Shown piece after piece: positions 1 to 6,720 of a stretch of 42,306 nucleotides of DNA. Under the pieces are notes generated by a model. That model saw nothing but the letters and a program-made list of their open reading frames with translations. It ran no database searches and was not told where the DNA came from. A program made the position numbers and the translations under genes. The DNA is from JACQFZ01 sp045810625 (GTDB lineage: Bacteria > Pseudomonadota > Gammaproteobacteria > Acidiferrobacterales > Sulfurifustaceae), in contig JBJMVQ010000032.1 in the NCBI GenBank assembly GCA_045810625.1, forward strand, positions 1 through 42,306, given 5' to 3'. Position 1 is the first letter of the stretch. Every line of letters begins with the position of its first letter.

Positions 1-159
1 TCCCGCACCAACGGCGAATGCGTCTGGTTGTATCGATTTGCCAACCTGCAATACAGCTACGACAACGTCGGCAACATCCTGAACCTGAGAAACCAGGTCG
101 ACGTCCCCCCGGCCAGCAGCTACGGCGGTCCTACGAACCAAGTTTTCAACATCCGCTAA
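1..159 (+). pseudogene. C-terminal fragment of a YD-repeat (Rhs-type) protein
   Basis: The reading frame is open from the window edge and stops at a TAA ending at 159, giving 52 residues. It contains a typical Rhs/YD-repeat stretch, YSYDNVGNILNL, followed by a linker rich in Pro, Ser and Gly and the end NQVFNIR. In Rhs core proteins a new YD unit normally begins right after such a linker, so the frame seems to stop just where the next repeat should start, and no toxin-like C-terminal tip follows. I therefore read it as the truncated end of a large surface or secreted repeat protein whose main part lies to the left. It could instead be a genuine short end. Calling it a pseudogene is an inference; the YD motif is seen directly. 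Confidence 0.6.
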
Positions 160-162
160 GGC

Positions 163-185
163 GCCTCAGCTGCGTGCGCTGAGGC
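163..185 (+). terminator. Hairpin after the YD-repeat fragment
   Basis: A perfect 8-bp stem (GCCTCAGC / GCTGAGGC) with a 7-nt loop begins 3 bp after the stop codon of the YD-repeat frame. The downstream bases are only moderately T-rich, so this is a plausible but not classical intrinsic terminator. Confidence 0.5.
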
Positions 186-313
186 CCTAGCTTTCTGTTG
201 CGCTGTCGTGCCTGTGGAGCGGATTGAACGACCGAGTTGTCGGACCCGCTCGACAGCGATAAAGTGCGCGGCCGAAAAGGGGTTGCGTTCAGAACCTACA
301 CAAAGGAGCGACT

Positions 314-1168
314 ATGTCGACGAAAAAAGTCGGAGTGGTGGGTGCGGGTACGATGGGCAACGGTATTGCGCAGGTTTGCGCCGGCGTCGGAATTCCGGTT
401 GTTATGCTCGACATCAACGAGGCGGCGTTGCAGCGCGGGTTGGCGACCATCACACAAAGCCTCGATCGCTTGGTCAAGAAAGGTAAATTATCCGAGGCCG
501 ACAAGCACGGGACCCTGTCGCGTATTCAATGCTCGCTGGCGCACAAAGATCTCGCCGACGCGGATATCGTCGTCGAGGCCGCGACGGAGAATCGCGAGCT
601 GAAATTGAAGCTATTGAAACAATTGGACGAGACGCTTGCGCCGAACGGGATTATCGCCTCGAACACTTCTTCGATCTCCATTACCCAGCTCGCGGCGGCA
701 ACGAAGCGCGCCGATCGTTTCATCGGATTGCATTTCTTCAATCCGGTCCCGGTCATGGCGCTCGTGGAGCTGATCCGCGGCGTGCAGACGAGCGATGCGA
801 CGCACGCGCACGCGAAAGCCTTCGTGCAGCAGATCGGCAAGTATCCGATCACCGTCAAGAACAGCCCCGGATTCGTGGTGAATCGCATCCTCTGCCCGAT
901 GATCAATGAGGCGTTCATGGCGCTCGGAGAAGGGCTCGCGAGCGCCGAGGACATCGACGAAGGCATGAAGCTCGGCTGCAATCATCCGATCGGGCCGCTC
1001 GCGCTTGCCGATCTGATCGGCCTCGACACAATGCTCGCCGTCATGGAAGTGCTCTTTACGGAGTTTGGCGATCCCAAGTATCGGCCGGCGTTAATGCTCC
1101 GTGAGCTGGTCACCGCTGGTCGCTTGGGTCGAAAGACTGGTTGGGGCGTCTATCGCTATCAGGCGTGA
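314..1168 (+). CDS. hbd: 3-hydroxybutyryl-CoA dehydrogenase
   Basis: A 284-residue cytoplasmic enzyme that interconverts acetoacetyl-CoA and 3-hydroxybutyryl-CoA with NAD(P)H, in fatty-acid, butanoate or PHB-related metabolism. The N-terminal Rossmann motif is G10-A-G12-T-M-G15. The catalytic histidine lies at H140 in the HFFNPV motif, and the later segment GFVVNRIL carries the conserved Asn of the family. The length matches single-domain FadB2/Hbd/PaaH enzymes of about 280-290 residues. The start is supported by a strong AAAGGAG ribosome site seven bases before the ATG. It stands alone between two broken genes, so no operon partner shows its pathway. PaaH-like use in phenylacetate breakdown cannot be excluded from sequence alone. 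Confidence 0.93.
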   Translation: MSTKKVGVVGAGTMGNGIAQVCAGVGIPVVMLDINEAALQRGLATITQSLDRLVKKGKLSEADKHGTLSRIQCSLAHKDLADADIVVEAATENRELKLKLLKQLDETLAPNGIIASNTSSISITQLAAATKRADRFIGLHFFNPVPVMALVELIRGVQTSDATHAHAKAFVQQIGKYPITVKNSPGFVVNRILCPMINEAFMALGEGLASAEDIDEGMKLGCNHPIGPLALADLIGLDTMLAVMEVLFTEFGDPKYRPALMLRELVTAGRLGRKTGWGVYRYQA

Positions 1169-1216
1169 CGGTCAGAGGAGGTGCGCGAATTGGTCGAAGT
1201 ACTAACGTTCAGTTGA

Positions 1217-1612
1217 GCGGGCTTCCCCCGTCTCGTAGACTCTGCACCCCAAAATCCTGACTTTTCTACCCCAACTTCAGTAACGCTTGCGAAGAGCAAC
1301 GGAAGCTACTGGGGGAAAAAGTCGTATACCGTCGTTATTTCGAAAGAGGGATATGAACCGCAGACCATTCCGGTCGTCGCGAGCGCCAACGGATGGTACA
1401 TCGCCGGCAACTTCGTTTTCGGCGGGCTGATCGGGTGGTTCATCATCGACCCGATGAACGGGGGTATGTATAGTCTGTCGCCGGAAAATGTCACGTCCAC
1501 GCTTTCCACGAAGACGACGCATAACAATACCGCTACGGACGGCAGCATCGCCATCATGCTGATACAGGACGTTCCGGCAGAGCTGCGGGACAAGATGAAG
1601 CGACTTAACTAA
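1217..1612 (+). pseudogene. 5'-truncated lipoprotein/PEGA-like gene remnant
   Basis: This frame is open from just after a TGA at 1214 to a TAA at 1612 but has no usable start codon ahead of the recognisable part. From about 1271 it reads TPTSVTLAKSNGSYWGKKSY and continues with KEGYEPQTIPV, then NGWYIAGNFVFGGLIGWFI-DP. That is the conserved C-terminal half of a small proteobacterial lipoprotein family: a beta-rich PEGA-like domain, then a glycine-rich hydrophobic hairpin. The expected N-terminal lipobox and signal peptide are missing and the sequence before 1265 does not resemble the family. I read it as a gene that lost its 5' end. The antisense frames here are shadows. Function is unknown beyond likely outer-membrane attachment. 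Confidence 0.6.
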
Positions 1613-1628
1613 CCGAAGTAGACGCGAT

Positions 1629-1668
1629 GGAGCGAGCGGTGCGGAAATCTCTCCGCACCGCTCGCTCC
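1629..1668. terminator. 17-bp perfect hairpin between convergent genes
   Basis: A perfect 17-bp stem starts GGAGCGAGCGG and is mirrored after a 6-nt loop at 1646-1651. It sits between the truncated lipoprotein frame, which ends at 1612 on the plus strand, and the regulator gene that ends at 1699 on the minus strand. Neither side has a long T run, so it may be a bidirectional transcription barrier or an RNA-stabilising hairpin rather than a classical intrinsic terminator. Confidence 0.6.
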
Positions 1669-1698
1669 ACGATCAAAATTCATCGCTTTGGTTTTCAG

Positions 1699-2661
1699 TT
1701 ATCCGCTCCAAACTAACTTTCCGCTGTCCGCAAAATCGTAGCCGCCGAGCAACCGCGCCCAGCGCTGGCAGTCGGCGCCTCTGAGTTGTTCGATGAGCTT
1801 CTGAAAGAGCGTGCGAAAGTAAATGCCGCGATAAAGCACGAGATCGTAAGCTTCCCATCCGATCGAGACGAACTCGAGCCCGAACTCCGCGGCGGCCGCT
1901 CGGGCGCCCGGCGCCACATCGGCTTGATCCATCGCGACGAGGGAAGCGGCTTCCCGTTCTGAATAAGCGTACGCGGTCACGCGCAGCGATGAGGCGTCGA
2001 CGCCGTGCTCTGCGAGCGTCTCGCGGAGAAAGCGCTGCGAGCCCGCGCCTTCCTGGCGCATCGCCCAGCGCAGACGCGGTTCGAAAAGTGTGCGGATGTC
2101 GCTGCCAGAGTCGAGTCCGGGCGCGACGATCAATCCCTGTTCGCGATAAAACGCGCGCTGCATGATCCATTCGCGATGCCGCGGATATTGGCGAATTACG
2201 GCGAGATGCCGATGGTCGCTCTCTTTCGCCGGCCCCCAATGGATGCCACATACGTCGGCGCGGCGGCGCGCGAGCAATCCGAGGCCGAGCTGCGTGCCGG
2301 TACTCGCGTAGGTGACGAGCGCACGGCCTTGAATTTCGTTTGCGATCTGCATGACAGCGCGATGAAGCAGCGGGTCGTCGCTGCCGGCGATAACCAGGCG
2401 ATCGGTCAGTACGCCGCCGTGCGCCGACTCGAGCAGCCATTGGTCCACCAGCTCGCGCGGGAACAGCCATTTGCCCGTCACCTTCGTCGCCGGGATCGTC
2501 CCCTCGGCGGCGAGCGCGTAAACCTTCTTTTCGTGGATGTCGAGGTACTCAGCGATCTGCTTCACGCTCAGGAAGCGCGCGTTGGAGCCGAATCGAGAGG
2601 CGTCCGCCCCAGTGGGTGCGGCGGTAGTGGAAGCGGGATCCGTTCGGTAAGGCGCGCTCAT
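1699..2661 (-). CDS. HTH regulator with PBP-like (molybdate/MoeA-type) sensor domain
   Basis: A 320-residue regulator. Residues about 30-77 form an excisionase/MerR-like winged helix (FLSVKQIAEYLDIHEKKVYA, then GTIPATKVTGKWLFPRELVD). Residues about 85-310 resemble the PBP_like substrate-binding domain found in Mo/W-related regulators. The predicted role is DNA binding controlled by an oxyanion or cofactor ligand, in the cytoplasm. Its start ATG overlaps the fdhD stop codon as ATGA, so the two are translationally coupled and probably serve the same formate dehydrogenase maturation programme. The family is common beside Mo/W enzyme genes, but its ligand is not settled by the sequence. It could tune molybdate versus tungstate use. 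There is no transmembrane segment. Confidence 0.8.
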   Translation of the reverse strand: MSAPYRTDPASTTAAPTGADASRFGSNARFLSVKQIAEYLDIHEKKVYALAAEGTIPATKVTGKWLFPRELVDQWLLESAHGGVLTDRLVIAGSDDPLLHRAVMQIANEIQGRALVTYASTGTQLGLGLLARRRADVCGIHWGPAKESDHRHLAVIRQYPRHREWIMQRAFYREQGLIVAPGLDSGSDIRTLFEPRLRWAMRQEGAGSQRFLRETLAEHGVDASSLRVTAYAYSEREAASLVAMDQADVAPGARAAAAEFGLEFVSIGWEAYDLVLYRGIYFRTLFQKLIEQLRGADCQRWARLLGGYDFADSGKLVWSG

Positions 2662-3527
2662 GCGGATTCGGCGCGCGGGTCGTCGCGGCCGCCGCTCCGG
2701 CGCGCGGGCTGCACGTCAAAAATAATTTCCGACGCGCCGTTGTACACGAGGAAGTGCGTACCCTTGGCCCGCGCGATCATCGTTACGCCGACTTTGCGCG
2801 CGAGATCGAGCCCCATCTGGGTGATGCCCGAACGGGACAGCAGCACCGGTATCCCCATCTGCGCGACTTTGATCACCATCTCGGATGTCAGTCGGCCCGT
2901 GGTGTAGAAAATTTTGTCGCTGCCGTCGAGACCTTCGAGCCACATGCGTCCCGCGATGGCATCCGCCGCGTTGTGGCGCCCGACGTCCTCGACGAACATC
3001 AATACGTCGGTTCCCCGGCAGAGCGCGCAGCCGTGGACGGCACCGGCGTCGCGGTAGATCTCATTGTGTCGATTCAGATTCGTGAGCAGGTCGTAAATGA
3101 GCGATTGGCGTAGCGCCGTGCGCGGCAACCGCACGCGCTCGAGTTTTTCCATGAGGTTCCCGAACACGGTTCCCTGTCCGCAGCCGGTGGTGACCGTGCG
3201 GCGCGCGGTGCGCTCGTCAAGGCCGGTGACGCCGTTATACGTTGTCACGACGACCGATTCAGTTTCCCAATCCGCCTGTACTGCTTTGATGTCCTCAAGT
3301 CGCTCGATCAGACCTTGATTTCGGAGATAGCCGAGCGCGAGCGCCTCGGGCTGCGTGCCGAGCGTCATAAGCGTGACGATTTCTTTCTTATCGATGTAGA
3401 GCGTGAGCGGACGTTCGCCGGCGATGTTCAGGGCTCGGGTGTGGCCGTATTCATCGACCGCCTCGACACTGTGAGTCGGCGCGAGCCCGGCGCGCGTCAT
3501 TGCTGGAACGTATTGTTTAGAAGTCAT
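2658..3527 (-). CDS. fdhD: FdhD sulfurtransferase for formate dehydrogenase
   Basis: FdhD delivers sulfur from a cysteine desulfurase to the bis-MGD cofactor of formate dehydrogenase. From the ATG at 3527 the protein is 289 residues. The usual CxxC of E. coli FdhD is here T-T-G-C116-G-Q-G-T, with only the first cysteine. A separate C167-A-L-C170 pair lies just before the family motif FVEDVGRHNA. A TTG at 3548 would extend the protein but lies inside the predicted sigma-54 -12 element, so I prefer the ATG. No clear Shine-Dalgarno precedes it, and the predicted leader is only about six bases. It is the first gene of a two-gene minus-strand unit with the HTH/PBP-like regulator and diverges from the DUF3305 operon. 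Confidence 0.9.
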   Translation of the reverse strand: MTSKQYVPAMTRAGLAPTHSVEAVDEYGHTRALNIAGERPLTLYIDKKEIVTLMTLGTQPEALALGYLRNQGLIERLEDIKAVQADWETESVVVTTYNGVTGLDERTARRTVTTGCGQGTVFGNLMEKLERVRLPRTALRQSLIYDLLTNLNRHNEIYRDAGAVHGCALCRGTDVLMFVEDVGRHNAADAIAGRMWLEGLDGSDKIFYTTGRLTSEMVIKVAQMGIPVLLSRSGITQMGLDLARKVGVTMIARAKGTHFLVYNGASEIIFDVQPARRSGGRDDPRAESA

Positions 3528-3544
3528 GATGGGATCGAGCCGGA

Positions 3545-3558
3545 GCAAGAACCATACC
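3545..3558 (-). promoter_or_regulatory. Predicted sigma-54 promoter for fdhD
   Basis: Read on the minus strand the sequence is GGTATGGTTCTTGC, giving the essential GG-N10-GC spacing and the TTGC -12 core. It differs at one base from the core of the divergent plus-strand promoter at 3734-3747 (GGTATGGTCTTTGC). The expected transcription start is near 3533, only about six bases before the fdhD ATG, which is unusual. The dyad sites at 3624-3640 and 3656-3672 lie 74 and 106 bp upstream, within normal enhancer range. Confidence 0.55.
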
Positions 3559-3623
3559 GCGCTGCGTCACGTCGTCCGTCGTCACTATTTTCCCGCGCCG
3601 GTCCGAAAGCGAGAGCAAGGGCC

Positions 3624-3640
3624 TGAGTCAAAATGACTCA
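3624..3640. promoter_or_regulatory. Upstream activator site A1 (perfect dyad)
   Basis: TGAGTC-AAAAT-GACTCA is a perfect dyad, extended by one more C/G pair on each side. Its centre (3632) is 102 bp from the -24 GG of the plus-strand sigma-54 promoter. The same pattern occurs 101 bp from the -24 GG of the tupA promoter. This is the usual place for an NtrC-family enhancer site, so I propose it binds the response regulator encoded at 20185-21603. Confidence 0.6.
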
Positions 3641-3655
3641 GCAATACGACCCGAG

Positions 3656-3672
3656 TGCGTTTTTTTGTACCA
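3656..3672. promoter_or_regulatory. Possible second, degenerate activator site A2
   Basis: TGCGTT-TTTTT-GTACCA keeps one recognisable half-site (TGCGT), centred 32 bp from site A1. The tup promoter has a comparable weaker site 31 bp inside its strong one. The match is weak on its own and rests on the shared spacing. Confidence 0.35.
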
Positions 3673-3732
3673 AGCCTCGCCGCCGCTTCGCCGTTCGTTC
3701 CCATAATACCCGATTTTTGCAAATTCCCGGCC

Positions 3733-3748
3733 TGGTATGGTCTTTGCC
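3733..3748 (+). promoter_or_regulatory. Predicted sigma-54 promoter of the formate dehydrogenase operon
   Basis: TGGTATGGTCTTTGCC fits the -24/-12 consensus TGGCACG-N4-TTGCW with exact GG-N10-GC spacing. GG is at 3734-3735 and GC at 3746-3747. The start would fall near 3759, about 28 bases before the GTG of the DUF3305 gene. The dyad at 3624-3640 is at standard enhancer distance. Confidence 0.65.
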
Positions 3749-3786
3749 TGAGTAGGCCGCACAAAACACGGATCTACTTCTTTCGC

Positions 3787-4275
3787 GTGCACCAGATACC
3801 GCTCTCGATCGTAACGGTTCGCGAAAAGGTCGACGGCAACCGCTGGCTCGACGAGCGCTGGCGCGTATTGGGAGCGGTGGCCGGCGAAGCGAGGAACAGC
3901 GGGAAGATTGTGCGGACGCTGCTGCGTGCGGGCGCCGACAGCGAGCAATATTTGTGGAACGGCTTGATGCTGCGGCTCCACCCGTCCGAGGCCGATGCTT
4001 ATTACTACAACCTTATCGGCCAGAACCCGAGCCTCTACGTCTACTGTCATCAGGATGAAAGCGGCGAGCCGTGCCCCCGTTCCGTCACGGCCGAGTACAT
4101 CGACGCGATGGCGCACAGTGAAACCGGCAATCCGACGTTCGCCGTTCCAATGCCGCCCGATGTGTATCGCGCGATCGAAGCCTTCGTGCTCGAGCACTTC
4201 GTTCCGGAAGAGCCGAAGATGAAACGCAAGCGCGAGCGCGAGACCAAACGGTCCGGGATTTGGGACGATGAGTAA
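3787..4275 (+). CDS. DUF3305 protein, formate dehydrogenase-associated
   Basis: The first gene of the formate dehydrogenase operon. From the GTG at 3787 it is 162 residues. The frame is open further upstream to 3655, but that part crosses the predicted sigma-54 promoter and does not look like the family. The conserved core starts at once with IPLSIVTVREKVDGNRWLDE and continues through LMLRLHPSEADAYYYNLIGQ and NPSLYVYCHQD. The protein is soluble, lacks a signal peptide and ends in a basic, Lys/Arg-rich tail. DUF3305 proteins are found almost only next to DUF3306 and FDH3-type formate dehydrogenases, so a role in assembly or electron transfer is likely, but no biochemical function can be read from the sequence. 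It overlaps the next gene by 8 bp. Confidence 0.8.
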   Translation: MHQIPLSIVTVREKVDGNRWLDERWRVLGAVAGEARNSGKIVRTLLRAGADSEQYLWNGLMLRLHPSEADAYYYNLIGQNPSLYVYCHQDESGEPCPRSVTAEYIDAMAHSETGNPTFAVPMPPDVYRAIEAFVLEHFVPEEPKMKRKRERETKRSGIWDDE

Positions 4276-4870
4276 CCCCCACGACGAAACCGCGACAACG
4301 GCGAAAGACACCGCAGCGGATTCGTTTCTGCGTCGCTGGTCGCGTCGCAAGCAGGAAGCACGAGTCGGACAGAACGAATCGCCGTCCGCTGAGTCAAGTG
4401 CGCCCGCGACGCCGGAGAAGGTACTCACCGACAGTGCGCCCGCCGCGCCGGAGAAGGTGCTCACCGATGCGGATATGCCTCCGATCGAATCGCTCGGCGA
4501 AAAATCGGACTTCAGCATGTTTCTGTCGCCCGGCGTGAGCGACGCGCTGCGGCGCCGGGCGCTACGTAAGCTTTTTACGCTGCCATCGGTGAATCAACGC
4601 TGTCCGCTCGACAGCGAATACTACGATTGTCACGGCTATGAGCCGCTCGGCAATATCGTCACGCACGAGATGCGCGAAGAAATGGAGCGCGCGGCCCAAC
4701 AGTTGAGAGCGTCGGCCGCCGGCCTGCCCGAAGATCGGCAAGCGTCAACCGCTGGCGCGAGCGCTGCAGAGGAAGCTGCGAGCAACGCACCCACCACCAC
4801 GACAAATGCCGCGGTAGTTGTCCAATCATCGTCGCCGCCATCGCCAAACCCGGAGGACGAACCGTCATGA
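4268..4870 (+). CDS. DUF3306 protein, formate dehydrogenase-associated
   Basis: A 200-residue protein of the DUF3306 family. The N-terminal motif is FLRRWSRRKQEAR. A low-complexity linker contains a near-exact tandem duplication (PATPEKVLTDS / PAAPEKVLTDA, encoded by a roughly 36-bp repeat at about 4402-4473). The conserved domain at about residues 75-140 includes FLSPGVSDALRRRALRKLF and DSEYYDCHGYEPLG. The C-terminus is Ala/Ser/Thr/Pro-rich and looks disordered. There is no signal peptide or membrane segment. It overlaps the DUF3305 gene by 8 bp and the Fe-S gene by an ATGA, so the three are translationally coupled. The function is unknown. The strict pairing with DUF3305 and FDH suggests a scaffold or maturation factor. 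Confidence 0.8.
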   Translation: MSNPHDETATTAKDTAADSFLRRWSRRKQEARVGQNESPSAESSAPATPEKVLTDSAPAAPEKVLTDADMPPIESLGEKSDFSMFLSPGVSDALRRRALRKLFTLPSVNQRCPLDSEYYDCHGYEPLGNIVTHEMREEMERAAQQLRASAAGLPEDRQASTAGASAAEEAASNAPTTTTNAAVVVQSSSPPSPNPEDEPS

Positions 4871-6564
4871 TCGTGGCGGGTGCATCCGCGATTGAACTGT
4901 CGCAAAACAGCGTCGACGGTCGGGCGCGCGGCGCGGCGCTCGCCGCCGCCGCACGAGTGGAGGCGCGACCAACTTCGCTCGTTTCGTATCGATCCACCGG
5001 AGCGCTCGTGATTATCGGTCCCGAGGCGGCCGCGCTTGCCGCGGCGCAGCGTCTGCACGGACGTCTGCGCTGTACGGTCGTGATCAATGAAGCGAACGGC
5101 GCCGCGGAAAACGAGGCGCGTGCGGAATCGACGCCGGAGATTTCGGTTCTGCGGGAAAAAGTGATCCAGGTGAGCGGACACCTCGGCCAGTTCGCGGTAG
5201 TTGTCGCCGCGCCTCCGCCGCAAGGCGGCATCAACTTGTTGCAGAAGCTCGGCAGTCAACGCACCCACTTCGATTTGGTGCTCGATCTCAACGATCCGCC
5301 TTTCGTACAGGACGAACTACTCCCGCCGGGATATTACGCGCCGAATGGCGACGTCGCGCGACGGGAGCAGGCACTCGCCGATCTTCCCGAAATGACCGGC
5401 GAGTTCGAGAAGCCGCGCTTCTTCAATTACAACCCCGACATCTGCGCCCACGGCGCCAACGGGTTGACCGGTTGCACGCGCTGTCTCGACGCGTGTCCCG
5501 CCGGCGCGATCGTCTCGATGCGCGACGAAATCGCGGTAGATCCGTATCGGTGCCAGGGCGCCGGAGTCTGCGCGACGGCGTGTCCGACCGGCGCCATGAC
5601 GTACGTCTATCCGTCGGTTTCCGATCACCTCGGCAAACTGTCCGCCGCCTTGCAGGCGTATCGACGCGAGGAGGGCACCGTGCCGACCGTGCTCTACTAC
5701 GATGCGGAAGCCGGGCGCGGGCGCATCGCGCGACTCGCGGCACAGCTGCCGGAGCACGTGATCCCGCTCGAAGTCGCCGAGTTTGGAAGTGTGGGTATGG
5801 ACGTCTGGCTCGCGGGGCTGGCCTACGGAGCGGCGCGCGTGTTGCTGCTGCCGACATTCGCCACACCGGCTCGCGTGCTCCGCGAAATCGACGCGCAAAT
5901 CGACTATGCGCGCGCAATCCTCGAGGGCATGGGCTACCGCGGCGAAACGATCGCCCGACTTGGAATGGACGACGCCGAAGTTCTTGCGTCGCTGTCGGCG
6001 ATAGCGACTGTACCGTTGACGTCTCCGGCGAGCTTCGCCGCGGCCGATGAGAAACGCACGATCCTGCGGCTCGCTGTCGAGCACCTTTACGCGCATGCGC
6101 CCGCTCCGCGGCGCGAGATCGAACTTCCGCAAGGTGCTCCATTCGGTCAAGTGCTGGTAAATCGCGACGCTTGCACGCTGTGCATGTCCTGCGTGGGCGC
6201 CTGCCCGGTCGGTGCACTGTCCGACGGCGGCGATCTGCCGCAGCTCCAGTTCATCGAGGGTAATTGCGTGCAGTGCGGCTTGTGCGAAACAACGTGCCCC
6301 GAAGACGCAATTACGCTCGCGGCCCGGTATCTGTACGAGCCCGAAGCGCGCCGGACGAGCCGCGTGCTGCACGAAGAAGCGCCGTTTCATTGCATTGCCT
6401 GCGGGAAACCGTTCGGTACTCACAAGATGATCGAGCGCATGACCGAGAAGCTGAAGGCGCATTGGATGTTTCAATCGGCCGACGCGGCGAAGCGTATCCA
6501 GATGTGCGGAGATTGCCGCGTTCGGGACATGTTCAAATCCGAGTACAGGCGGGAGATCAAGTGA
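4867..6564 (+). CDS. Four-cluster [4Fe-4S] ferredoxin-like protein
   Basis: A 565-residue soluble Fe-S protein. Two ferredoxin pairs are visible. The first has C193, C203, C206 and C210 with the second set C229, C235 and C239 (CQGAGVCATACP). The second has C436/C439/C442/C446 (CTLCMSCVGACP) and C467/C470/C473/C477 (CVQCGLCETTCP). The middle region (about 260-400) resembles a HdrA/MvhD-like hydrogenase-delta fold. A further Cys4 site follows: C509xxC512 and C547xxC550, probably a zinc or rubredoxin-like site. It lies in the coupled DUF3305-DUF3306 group ahead of the dehydrogenase genes. I infer an electron carrier or an assembly factor in the formate dehydrogenase pathway. It lacks a Tat signal, so it stays cytoplasmic while FdhA is exported. 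Its exact partner is unknown. Confidence 0.8.
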   Translation: MIVAGASAIELSQNSVDGRARGAALAAAARVEARPTSLVSYRSTGALVIIGPEAAALAAAQRLHGRLRCTVVINEANGAAENEARAESTPEISVLREKVIQVSGHLGQFAVVVAAPPPQGGINLLQKLGSQRTHFDLVLDLNDPPFVQDELLPPGYYAPNGDVARREQALADLPEMTGEFEKPRFFNYNPDICAHGANGLTGCTRCLDACPAGAIVSMRDEIAVDPYRCQGAGVCATACPTGAMTYVYPSVSDHLGKLSAALQAYRREEGTVPTVLYYDAEAGRGRIARLAAQLPEHVIPLEVAEFGSVGMDVWLAGLAYGAARVLLLPTFATPARVLREIDAQIDYARAILEGMGYRGETIARLGMDDAEVLASLSAIATVPLTSPASFAAADEKRTILRLAVEHLYAHAPAPRREIELPQGAPFGQVLVNRDACTLCMSCVGACPVGALSDGGDLPQLQFIEGNCVQCGLCETTCPEDAITLAARYLYEPEARRTSRVLHEEAPFHCIACGKPFGTHKMIERMTEKLKAHWMFQSADAAKRIQMCGDCRVRDMFKSEYRREIK

Positions 6565-6720
6565 ACGGCCAAGACGGACCGCCCGTGAGACATTTTGTCC
6601 ATAGCGCTGCTTCGCCTTTAGCGTCGGTTTGGCCCTTTGATGGCCCCGATTTCCCGAATCATGGCCGCACAAGTGGCCCGCATGTTGCTGGCTCTGCATG
6701 GCGAAGTTCTCGGGGGTTCC

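Noticed and set aside
3655..3786. N-terminal extension of the DUF3305 protein from the ATG at 3655
   Set aside because: This part crosses the predicted sigma-54 promoter and its start site, lacks similarity to the family and has no ribosome site. The GTG at 3787 begins right at the conserved domain.
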